Assembly (NCBI GenBank): GCA_015680685.1
Contig: MNCI01015670.1
Coordinates: 252,486-316,485 of the forward strand
Source of the DNA: Gnetum montanum
Taxonomy: Eukaryota; Streptophyta; Gnetopsida; Gnetales; Gnetaceae
Direction: 5' to 3'
DNA: 64,000 nt
A program made the translations under genes and the position numbers. This document shows positions 47,629 to 57,434 of the stretch, piece after piece; positions within the stretch are counted from its first letter, which is position 1, and every line of letters starts with the position of its first letter. Below the pieces are notes generated by a model. The model did not search any database, was not told the DNA's origin, and saw only the letters and a list, made by a program, of their open reading frames with translations.

Positions 47629-49590
47629 GGATGATGAAAAAAATAGGTGAGGGGAAGAGTAATGTAATCTTATTATTATTGGCCCACACAAATTGGTACT
47701 TTTACCATCTCAGGCAAATCATGTTATTACTCAACTAAGCCAAAGCAAGTAGTTGAATCAATACCCATGTAAGCCTTTTTCATGTTCAACCCATTATCTA
47801 TATCACTTGAATTCCAATGTAATAGTCCATGAAGATATCCTAATTTATTCCCACTCATGGCCATAAAGGCCTAGAAGTTTCTTCCTTAATGAAGTTTGGT
47901 AATGTTAATTACTACTTCCATCCAATTCTTAAATACATTTGTTTTTAGGAGTTAAAATTTGTAATCTTTGACCCAAACCATGCTATATCCATCATCTCTT
48001 AGTCATGGTGTTATAATCTTTGTTGGGATTGGGATTGGTAAGCACAATTGGAGGGATCAACATGAGGATTTTAGTAGATCAAAATTTAGGGAGTCTGCTA
48101 TGCATATGTATGTGGATGGAGGAAAAAAAAATTGGAATCTTAACTTCTATATGATTTATGGAATGTTTCCTTAGTTTGATTTATGGAATAACCAAGGCTA
48201 GATGACATTGGTGGTGATAGGTATGACGTAGCACTTGGAAGGGGAACTTGAAGAACTATCCTTACCTGGCGAATGAGTAATGATGATGGGATGTGACAGT
48301 GGATCTCTCGTAGTGTGTAGGATATGCTCACATTCTCCATGAACTAACTGAATGGTTCTTTAGGGATTCAATGATATATATATATATATATATATATCTC
48401 TCTCTCTCTCACACATTTATCATGTATTCTTCATTCATTCCATTGTATATCTTGTACATTATTATAGGTAACAAGAAGTCAACTAGGCAAAGTGGAGGAT
48501 AGGATTGGCCATCCAAAAAGATGGACTTGTGTTGGATGCTAATGTTTCACTGGTTATTGGGAACCCATGTGTGTCTCATCAACAAGTTTTACAAGGGTAA
48601 GAAAGAAAGGATCCTACTATGGAGATGACCCACTTGTGAATCCTTAGTGGCATGGCGTCATGAGCGAGTGAGCTTAAGATTAACTCCCAGGATGGTGGTG
48701 GTTGCATGACATAAGGTACTCAGTTGGTCTTTTGCATGTGTGGTTCTGACACAATAAGCCTAATGATTTGATAAGACTACCCTATTCCACTTTTATTTCT
48801 TACTTGTTTGTTTGATTATCTTGATTTGCTTTAGTATTAATGTCAAAAGTTTTTAAACTCTTTTTAGTTTATTATCTCCCTTGCTTACATCTGTAGTTGT
48901 TATGCTAGTGTTCTTTAGTGCATGTCATTAGTTAATGTTGTCCAAGGATAGTGTCTCATAACTTAATCATGGGGGAGAGATACCATTGGGTATATGATTT
49001 TTAATCCTATCTTGTTGTCATACCTATGTACATGCTCGACATTGAGTAGTGAATTTGTTATTCATGCTTTCGTTGGGGATTATACTTACCACTATTTTTG
49101 TGCATGATGTTTTCAATGATGGTTTAATGCTTAAGGATTTCACATGATTTTTAGCATTTTTGTGGTTTAGTATGCATTGACAGTTGTAACTTTGAGCCCA
49201 TGAGTACAACATTTTTTAGTACCACTTAGAGAACACTTACTTGACCCAGAACCTAAGAGCCTCTTGTGAAAGGCAAATCTAGAGGTGAAGTGAATGCATC
49301 CTAGAATCACAAGCGTCACATGCACAATAGTTGACGACTAAAGATAAACCAAAGAGGATATACCAAAGATCATCCATCATATTAGAGGCATCTTCAATGG
49401 CATAGGCACATCAGGGGATTTTTCTTTCCAATTGTCATCCCTTGGTCTATTTCTTGTCAAAGTGGTAATTTAGTAATGGATCCTATGTTAAAGTATATGT
49501 ACAATTATATTCCTCCACATTGACATTTTCATGTGTCTACTCCTAGTAATTATTTCTTGAATTTTAAAGCTATGAAACTAGCTTTATCTA
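46981..49590 (+). other. Non-coding 3' region of element D
   Basis: No extra gene is supported. It contains two microsatellites, (AT)n at 47597-47625 and (AT)n followed by (CT)n at 48373-48412. The short open stretches on both strands lack motifs. Confidence 0.5.
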
Positions 49591-49602
49591 GTTTTGGGGG
49601 AA
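49591..49602 (+). promoter_or_regulatory. Polypurine tract of element D
   Basis: GTTTTGGGGGAA directly before the right LTR start TGATGAAG. It fixes the LTR start better than the left side, where the LINE (GAT)n tail blurs the border. Confidence 0.65.
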
Positions 49603-50872
49603 TGATGAAGCATTTAGTGGTAATTTATATGTCAATTGTAAGCCCTAGATCTAGGAAGGTATTTTGTGCATCCTATTTTTGTAGTCTAGTGTGTTTGGTT
49701 GAGGTTTTTGTTCCTTAATGATGCATCCTTACCTCTTATGTCATACTATAAGGTTTCATGCTTGATTTGAAGCCCTTTAGGATGATTATGGCTTCACTTA
49801 GATGTCCCAATGTCATTTTGGCACATGTCTTCAAGTGATGGCTTGTTCCAAAGGGAAAGTGATCAATTGTGGTTAACTGGAGGGGGTTGCACTTACTATG
49901 CTACACTAGCACATACTCTATGTTAGCGCAAGGATGCTAGTGCATTCCTACCTAGCCTTGATTAACCTACTCACCTGCAGTGTGACTTGGGTTAGTTAGT
50001 ATGGCATTGACAAGCCTCTATTGGTGTCCAGGTGCTGATGAATCTTCTGCATTCCTATGCAAAAACTATAGATGCTCAAGGAGAGTTCTCACATAATAAC
50101 AAGTTAATAGTTACTTATTTCTTGGGCTTATGGCATCCAGATTATGTGAAAATCTCTTTCTCCCTTGAGTTGTTAATTTCCTTCCTTATTTGTAAGTGTT
50201 TTGGATCATTGCTTTCATAGTGTGGTTAGACTTTGTCAGAGTGCTACCTTGCTTACATAGCCTAGAATTATTTGGTCAATTTGGAGTCCAATGTTTGCAT
50301 GGTGAATAAAGCTTATGATTTTTCCTCATTTTTGCTATTGATCCCTTAAACATTTAAAATACCAAAAACATTATAAAACATGAAAACCCTAAAAATATTC
50401 ATTTAATTCTTATTTTCATAAGCTATGATGACTCAACCTTATACAAGGAGGCCATAACTCTATGGCATGGTGTTGGACCATTGAGGTTGTGACTGAGAGC
50501 CATTTTATTGCGTTTTGTGTATAGTGTTGCACTTGTCTCTTGAGGGATTATGACATGTGTGAGTGTATGTGAGCATTACCCTTATCTCCAAGTATGATTT
50601 CAATGCATGTGTGTTTATTCTTGTTTGTTCTTTTTAACACAAAAATCATGAAATATAAAATCATAAATATTTTCTTCTCTTTCTCACTTTGTTGTTAGAT
50701 AGAATTAAACTCTATCATATGTATTATAATAAATTTTATATTTCTTGAACACAATGACATACTTGAGTGTTATTCGTGATCCACTCAACGTCATCTTCAA
50801 AGCTTACAGTTGGATCACATTGGAATTTATATGATATATTCCATTGGTTCAAAACCAACCAGACCCCTATCA
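49603..50872 (+). repeat. Element D 3' LTR
   Basis: 1270 bp. The U3 contains CACTAGCA and its inverse TGCTAGTG (49904-49911 and 49935-49942) around a 23-bp loop, at the place of the assembly gap in the other LTR. It ends CCCCTATCA. Confidence 0.88.
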
Positions 50873-51012
50873 ATAGGTACACCCCAAGATTTATTGAGGT
50901 TTATAACTCATAGGATGATGATGATGATGATTTCTTAGGGGTGGATATTGTGGAAAAATATGTTTTGAATTCTAACACTACTTTTCACAATATATATATA
51001 TATATATATATA
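50873..51012. other. Spacer with (GAT)n and (AT)n repeats
   Basis: Short non-coding stretch after element D with GATGATGATGATGATT near 50915 and an (AT)n microsatellite at 50989-51012. No gene. Confidence 0.5.
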
Positions 51013-51142
51013 ATCAACATGATACACTAGAATAATTATAGAGAAATATGATAATGCCTTAAGTGTGACTTATAGTAGCTTTGTAAATCATTATTTCATA
51101 ATAAGCTAACCACTTGAGCCACCCCTCATTGGCTATATTTGG
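51013..51142 (-). mobile_element. SINE-B copy (tRNA-derived SINE)
   Basis: On the minus strand TGGCTCAAGTGGTTAGCTTA gives a clear box A. The body and tail match the copy at 17220-17345; box B is degraded. Confidence 0.7.
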
Positions 51143-51371
51143 TAGAATTTAAGCAACATATACTATAATAATGTTACAAAATCATTTTTCTGAAGACTAT
51201 TGATTTGGTAACTTGAAATTGTACTAAGTTATAAGGTTCATAGTTAACTATAAATCTTGGGGATAAATATTGTTAAAAAAATGTTCAAGTTCCAATAGCC
51301 CAACCTCCTCCTTTCCCAAACCCTTGATTTTTTAAAAGGCAATGATAAATCTCAAGAAAAACTTAGTGTTA

Positions 51372-51376
51372 ATTAT
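51372..51376. repeat. Left target-site duplication of A-family solo LTR (ATTAT)
   Basis: ATTAT before TGATGAG; identical copy at 52267-52271 after TCATCA. Confidence 0.9.
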
Positions 51377-52266
51377 TGATGAGCGACTTGGTACCCCTAC
51401 ACCCAACCATGCGAATCATGGGCATTCACACGCGACTCGGTCAAATTCCGTAGATGTAAGCACTTTGCATACACCAGACCTTAACCAGCAAAATCCTTTG
51501 TTAGAACGATCATTGTCTTCTCAACCTCATTTGTGATGTTCTGATTGTGATGGTTAAGTGAGATTGAGGTAATTTATTTTTATGGCTTTTTACTTTATCT
51601 TCTAGCATCTAATTTTTGGAATGGAAAGTAAGGAATGAAATATTATGTAATCTATAATTATCATAATCTATGTCCTAGCTATGTCTAGCATAAGTATCCG
51701 ATCCCATCTTCCGTGCACATCCTAAGCATCCCCTAATCACTACTGGGTTACCAAATGTTAAGCATTGTTGGGTTGCCAAGCATTGGGTTTATGTTCGAGA
51801 TGGTCGTACTTATGTTTTCTACGAACTATAATTGAGTGATAGCAATTAAAATAATAACAAAAGAAAGTTAAGGAACTATTAAAACATAGAAATATTAAAC
51901 TATTAAATGCATTAAATGACTAAGTCCAATTGCTGCAAGGAATGATTGAAAAGCTCATCTTTATTGTTGTTCACACCAATGGGCTTAGGTACATCAGCAC
52001 TCGAATAAAGAGCTGGACACCTTTCTTACACCTACTGTGGGCACTTGGAAAATATTCTAACTCTCACGGAAACAAACTGCAAGAGCTTCACTACAACTGA
52101 CAAAAAGGTGCCTAAGTGTGGTAGAAGCCCACTTATTTGTAGGTTGAAATAGGTGTGGCGTAAACGGGGCCACGTCAACGCATGGAAGGATGCGTCGATG
52201 GGGCCACGTATACAAGGTCCCATATACATGGCCTAGTAAACGCAGCAACTATCTAGCATTTCATCA
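51377..52266 (-). mobile_element. Solo LTR of the element A family
   Basis: 890 bp, matching the element A LTRs end to end (GGTACCCCTACACCCAACCA near the start, ...TTTCATCA at the end), with a perfect ATTAT duplication. No internal sequence remains, so the rest of the element was removed by LTR-LTR recombination. The U3 dyad is partly kept (GGCCACGTATAC at 52203-52214) and the TATA box is mutated. Confidence 0.93.
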
Positions 52267-52271
52267 ATTAT
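52267..52271. repeat. Right target-site duplication of A-family solo LTR (ATTAT)
   Basis: Exact copy of 51372-51376. Confidence 0.9.
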
Positions 52272-52415
52272 TTAAGATATGTTAAATTTTTGAAATTTTT
52301 TGGTGCCTAAATTTGTAGAGATGTTAAGTCTCAAGAGTCTTACATCTTGAAAAAATACACCTTGTGAGGTAGAATCTTCCAAAATAAAAAAATTCAAAAG
52401 AAAAAGGTATACAAT

Positions 52416-52524
52416 AGGTTCTTAGCTTAGTGTTAAGACTCTTGAGCTTTATGTCATGGATTCAATTCTAGTACATAATGTTGAGTTATAAAGTTCTAAT
52501 TGAACTAGATATCTCGAGGTGTAT
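52416..52524 (+). mobile_element. SINE-A copy split by a solo LTR
   Basis: AGGTTCTTAGCTTAGTGTTA, then GTCATGGATTCAATTCTAGT, then ...ATATCTCGAGGTGTAT match the SINE-A consensus. The copy stops at 52524 and its tail (TATATTACAATTATTTCAAG) reappears at 53741, after the inserted LTR. Confidence 0.65.
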
Positions 52525-53734
52525 TGACAGGGATCCTACCGACTGTGACCAATGGGATTATATCATACAAAATACAGTATGATCTAGTTGTTAACTTCAA
52601 AGATGATGTTGAAAGGATTACCAAGAACACTCGTATATGTTATTGTATTCAATAAATATAAAAGATGTTAAAATAAATATTGTACAATGTGAACCCATAT
52701 TGTCATAGTGAGAAATAAGAAAATATTTGTAAATATATATTTCATAATTTTTTATGTATTTTCTAAATATAAGAACAAAATGATAGTAAATACACATGCA
52801 TCACAATCCCTTGTCGGATAGGTGCAATCCTCACATTCACACTTACATGTATACATGTCATAATCCCTTACAAGATAAGTGCAACACCATATACAAAAAG
52901 CATAAAATGACTGCTAGTTATATCCTTGATGGCCTAACACCATGTCATATAATTATGAACTCCTTGGATAAGGATGAATCATTGTAGCTTCACACAATGG
53001 AAACGAATAAGTAACTCAATTAATAAATGCAATTGATTATCATGAGGTTCATAGTTTTGGTATTTTTACAATGTCAGACATCTAAGACATATAACATGGG
53101 ATAAATCATAAGCTTTATCCATAATGCATAACATTGAACTCTGCATTGACCAAGTGGTTTGAGCTATATAAGCAAGGTAGCACTCTAATAGAATCTAGTT
53201 GCACTTGTAAAAGAAAAAACTTAGAACACATATAAAATTGGAAGGAAATCAACTTACCCAAGGGAGAATGAGCTTTTCACTCAAAACTAGATGCTAAAAG
53301 CCCAAGAAAAGATAAAAATTATCAAGATATTAATTAATGGATATTTGTCAATGAAACCTAGTAATTTCATATCATAGTTTGGGCAAAATGAGGCAATTAA
53401 GGCTAGGTAAGGGGTATGTTAGTGCTCCTACACTAAGGTAGGGGTGTTAACACACCTACTACCTTCAACACCATGCCACCAGTCTTGGGTGAAAGCCAAA
53501 ATGAAAAGGGATATGTCACAACACTCTTAGGATGCCTGAACAAGATTAGAAACATCCAAATAGACTTAAAACATTTACACAATCAAAAATTATGATACAA
53601 GAAGCAAGGATGCATCCCTAGGAGACATAAACCTCAATTGCACATGCTAGGACTACAAACACAAGGTGTACATGATACTTTCCAAAGTCTAAGACTTACA
53701 ATTGACTTACAAAATGCAATTGGATAGCTCATCA
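52525..53734 (-). mobile_element. Solo LTR of the element D family inside a SINE
   Basis: On the minus strand it matches the D LTR throughout: starts TGATGAGCTATCC, contains a CATAAGCTTTATCC-like block (53109 region) and AAGGTAGCAC, and ends CCTGTCA. The U3 holds a near-perfect dyad at 53438-53459 around GTGTTAACAC. It lies within a SINE-A tail. No clean duplication is seen, so it could be a truncated element and not a true solo LTR. Confidence 0.75.
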
Positions 53735-53740
53735 TTCCTC

Positions 53741-54529
53741 TATATTACAATTATTTCAAGGTTACAATACCAACCACCCTGTCCCCCTCCACCTTGGGGG
53801 AAAAACAAAGAAAAGAAAAAGGTGCAACCAAATAATCACTAGTAAATTTGTAAATTTAACTTTCTAAAACCAAATGAGTTTCTTAAGTTAAAAAGTTGAA
53901 TCCCCTTACTTAACATCTACAATTTAGGAAACCAAACATGTTCTTAAGTTATTTGTGTTGGTTCTATGCTACTAGTTTAGATATATATTTATGATAGATA
54001 TCTAATATTTGGCTAAGAAAATATTTTTATACTTCAAATTAATGAAATCCTAGAATTGATTTAGTGAAAATTGATTTACATGTTCAAAAAAAAAAACAAA
54101 ACCATAGTACATTTTCTCACAATAAATTTGTGAAAATATTTATCCCTTAGCATAGCTTTATGACAATGATAAGTATTTATTTTCAGTGAAAAAGTATAGA
54201 TAATACATATCCATAATAATTCTCATGGAAAAGTTTATTTGTTTATTAAGTGTTATGATAATGATTATTTTATTTTCCATAACAAAGTTCAACCAATTGG
54301 TAGTTGGCCCCTTTGTCAAAATTATATAGAAGAAGTGTTCAAACTACATAAATATATAAAAAGTGATCCTTTCCATATTCTAAAGGAAATGTTTTTTAGG
54401 ATTGGTTGTAAGGATGAAAATTCGAAAAGTCATCCCAAAATTGTTAGCTTTTTCTTTAGACTCTCTCTGCTATATTATTTATGTAATGTACTTTAATTTT
54501 TTTGAATTGTTATTTATTTTTAGCCTAGT
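53741..54529. other. AT-rich spacer; begins with the displaced SINE-A tail
   Basis: The first 30 bases complete the split SINE-A copy. The rest is AT-rich. An 85-codon open stretch at 54239-54496 lacks recognisable motifs. Confidence 0.4.
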
Positions 54530-54665
54530 GGTAAGACTTAAAATAGCAACCATCTTTCTAATAAGCTAACCATTTGTGCCACTTCGAACCTCTTCCTAGT
54601 AGTAAGACGCTTAATTTGGTAACTTCAAATTATGGGATAAATTCTAATGAACCATAAATATTATT
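54530..54665. mobile_element. Fragments of SINE-B (minus) and SINE-A (plus)
   Basis: 54545-54590 on the minus strand reads TGGCACAAATGGTTAGCTTA, a SINE-B head. 54596-54665 reads CTAGTAGTAAGACGCTTAAT, then TTGGTAACTTCAAATTATGG, a degraded SINE-A. Both are partial. Confidence 0.5.
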
Positions 54666-54780
54666 TTAAAAAAAATATTTCTATTCCAACACCATTCCAC
54701 CCTCCTTGTCACATATATATATATATAGGAGTGCTTTAAGCCACACCTCTCTAAATATGTTTTTTGAGTATTTGAACAAT

Positions 54781-54904
54781 TAGGTGTTAGCCTACTAGTA
54801 AGACTCTTGATTTAAAAGCTCCAAGTCATAGGTTTGATTCTCATGGGTAATGTTGAATTATAAAGTTTTAACTAGACTATATATCTTGGGGTGTTGGAAT
54901 CCAA
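54781..54904 (+). mobile_element. SINE-A copy
   Basis: TAGGTGTTAGCCTACTAGTA then AGACTCTTGATTTAAAAGCT, CATAGGTTTGATTCTCATGG, ...TATATCTTGGGGTGT. The box A and B-like blocks are the best preserved on the plus strand. The tail runs into an inverted copy at 54905. Confidence 0.75.
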
Positions 54905-55035
54905 AATAAGTGAAACATAGGTACATCCCAAAAGTCCAATTAGGACTTTATATAACTTAGCATTGCCCATTGAAATTAAACCCATGACCTTGAACTTCCA
55001 AGTTAAGCATCTTACCACTAGGCTAACATCTCATT
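54905..55035 (-). mobile_element. SINE-A copy, inverted relative to its neighbour
   Basis: On the minus strand GAGATGTTAGCCTAGTGGTA is close to a consensus box A (GCCTAGTGGTAAGA), followed by CATGGGTTTAATTTC as box B. It sits tail to tail with the copy at 54781, so the pair could form a long hairpin in RNA. Confidence 0.75.
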
Positions 55036-55830
55036 ATTATATATATCTTGGGGTGTATCTATATTATAATTATTTCAAGGTTTAAAGACACAAAATCATT
55101 ATTTTTGAAGGAGACATACTTTCATGCACTATTAAGCAATGGGCAAAATACTCACCATCAAAATTGGATCCCAAATAGTGGATCTTTTGTTGTATGCAAA
55201 TAATGTTACCTTGACCTCCACCATGGTAGAAGCTATGCAAAATATGTTGCAAATTTTAGAAACTTATTATCACTCATTTGGGCTTCAAGTGAATGTAGAG
55301 AAAACCAAATTGATGATCTGGGATACAAGAAATGCCTATCATAACTTCAATCTTAAAGTTACCAATATGCAAATAATAGATTTTTTTAAATATTTGAGTC
55401 ATGAGAAAAATTACATGTGGGGAAAGTGCATCAAAGAAAGAATAGTAAGAGCATTGAGTCAATTTATTACATACACTCATAGCTTACATATCTCAGGGTA
55501 AGACAAATTCTCTAAAGTAATTCTTGAGGATTCACAAAACTGTAGTTGGTATTTTTAGAGAATGTAATGGTTGAATAAGTAGAATATCTCTTGGGAGGAA
55601 GTACAAAAAAATCCTAAGCATATTTGCTACAAAGTTGTAGTCTAATGTAGAAGACAAAAAATAATTTTATTTACATCACATTAGATCTAATAAACTAGAT
55701 GCAGAAGTTCACTATCTCTCAACTGATATTCCAATCAAGTATCAAAGTGTCATCAACAAGCTTTGCTTTAGTTTAAATCATCTTAGTATTGAAAGTCAAA
55801 GATGGATTTAACTCCCCTAAGAAGGGGATG
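55036..55830 (+). pseudogene. L1-like LINE reverse transcriptase fragment
   Basis: A 120-codon open stretch (55139-55501) reads DLLLYANNVTLTSTMVEAMQ, then YYHSFGLQVNVEKTKLMIWD, then FFKYLSHEKNY. This is the palm and following segment of L1-type reverse transcriptases, with the catalytic YADD changed to YANN, so both Asp are lost. Downstream the frame is broken but LINE-like text continues to about 55830. Both ends are occupied by SINE-A copies. Confidence 0.75.
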
Positions 55831-55839
55831 TTGAAACTT

Positions 55840-55978
55840 GAGATAAGTGAAACATAGGTACATCCCAAAATATATAGTCCAAATAGAACTTTATATAACT
55901 CAACATTGCCCATTGGAATAGAACCTATGACCTAGAGCTTCCAAATCAAGTGTCTTACTAGTAGGCTAACATCTCAAT
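55840..55978 (-). mobile_element. SINE-A copy, nearly complete
   Basis: On the minus strand TGAGATGTTAGCCTACTAGT, then GACACTTGATTTGGAAGCTC, CATAGGTTCTATTCCAATGG, ...TATATTTTGGGATGTACCTA. About 140 bp, which sets the family length. Confidence 0.75.
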
Positions 55979-56629
55979 GTTTCTTTTTAGAAAAGCACAC
56001 TTGTAGGATGTGTAGGTTAAGAGTCCTTGAAAATGAGTTGTATGTGTTTCTTTTTTGTGTTGTGACTACCCATTTAAGACAATGTTATAATGTTGCAGCA
56101 AAAAAGTTTTATGATTTGTTTTTATTGCTCCTATTGGTGATTAGTTAGTTTGTAGAGTTTGTCTTTATTTTTCATAAAAATATAATATCTATCTAATAGA
56201 TGTTATGGGTCTTTTAACATAATAAAGCTTCAATTTCAATTTCATTAAACTAGAAAAAAAATTTAATGGTAACCTCTAATGCTCCACACCTAAGAATGTT
56301 ATTGCTAACAATTATCTATGTTCTATATGATTCACATTCCTCTCCATTCCACCATTATTAATAATAATGGTGCCCTCAACCATGCTTTCATGTTCAGGAT
56401 CCACTTCTTAACTATTAAGTTACAATGACTAATTAGTAATCTTCTTTAGAGGATTAACAATGTTGAGCTTTAAAAGAAAATGAAAAGTCAAAAACATATA
56501 TGGTTTAACTCAAATGCTAAGATTATTGTCAGGTTTAAAATAGGTTTCTAAATCGAATCACCTTTAAAATTGTTATATTCCTTGCTACGAAATCAAGTCA
56601 CATTTAAAATCATTATATTCCTCCCTCTA
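55979..56629. other. AT-rich spacer without a recognisable gene
   Basis: No coding frame or repeat was recognised. Confidence 0.4.
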
Positions 56630-57000
56630 CAAAAATGTGAATGCTTTGATAGATGTTGAACGTTACTAAAAGAGATAAACTACATAATACAAACATTAGA
56701 GGAAGACTTGGGATAGCTTCTATTTTACATAAGCTACAAGAATGGTATCTTAGATGGTTTATACATGTTCAAAGAAAATTAGACAATGAGCCTATAAACA
56801 AAAGTTGTTACAACACTATTCCAAGAAACCCACCAAAGGAAAGGCCAAAGAAGACATGGAAAAAAACAATCCACAATGATTTGAAGAAGCTATTAATAAA
56901 CAAAGATCTAGCTCTATAGGTATAGGTGAATGATGAAAAAAAAAACTGATATAGCTAACTTCATTTTATTGGGTAAGGGTAAGATGACGATGATATTTCT
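56630..57000 (+). pseudogene. RTE-like LINE 3' end, second copy (uninterrupted)
   Basis: Same family as 19141-40249. An 88-codon open stretch (56653-56919) reads RDKLHNTNIRGRLG, LQEWYLRWFIHVQRKLDNEP, then RPKKTWKKTIHNDLKKL, the C-terminal block of plant RTE LINEs. It ends in a worn GATGACGATGATA tail. It shows the sequence before element B inserted into the other copy. Confidence 0.85.
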
Positions 57001-57434
57001 CACTCTACCTGTTGTAGTCATTCTTGCGGATTTGACAACCCCATGAGCATGTGTTGTAAGTTTGCATCAGAAACATGTTATGTTCAACGATTTTTAACAT
57101 ATATATAACATTTAATATTTTGGTTAACGACGGTCCTCTAGTCTCCATGCCATGTTATCCATTGGAATCGTGATCGATACGGTGCTACAAAGACAAATGA
57201 GACAGCGAAGGTTCAGTTCTCTTTTTGGTTTAATATTGCAAGACATTATTCTTAATTTTTCTTGGAAAAAATTTGATAGAACCGCTAGAGACGTACAGGG
57301 TTGGGCATGCTGATCCCCAAAACAGATATCACAAAGAGTTTCGTGGTTTTTCCTGGTGCATTCTTAGTTGTGTAGCAGATACCTGCATCCAAAATCTTGC
57401 TGTAGAATCCGAAATCTCTGTTGTTGCAGGCACA

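Larger units (their letters stand above)
40250..50872 (+). mobile_element. Element D: Ty3/gypsy element inserted at the LINE tail
   Basis: 10.6 kb on the plus strand. The right LTR starts TGATGAAGC (49603) after a purine tract; the left starts within TGATGATGATT of the LINE tail. Both end TATCA. The primer site at 41922 is again tRNA-Asp-like. The duplication is not clean: TAGG is shared just outside both ends (CTAGGA left, ATAGGT right). Gag, protease, RT, RNase H and integrase remains are in order but very decayed, more than in A. The left LTR contains the only large assembly gap. Confidence 0.83.

Noticed and set aside
51013-51142. tRNA gene (box A and B-like sequence)
   Set aside because: No cloverleaf is evident, box B is degraded, and the same sequence with the same tail recurs at 17220: a SINE.
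57273-57434. 54-codon N-terminal extension of the oxidoreductase relic
   Set aside because: It ends in a plausible 3' splice site before the ATG, and the family start MxALxCRKLGDP fits 57435.
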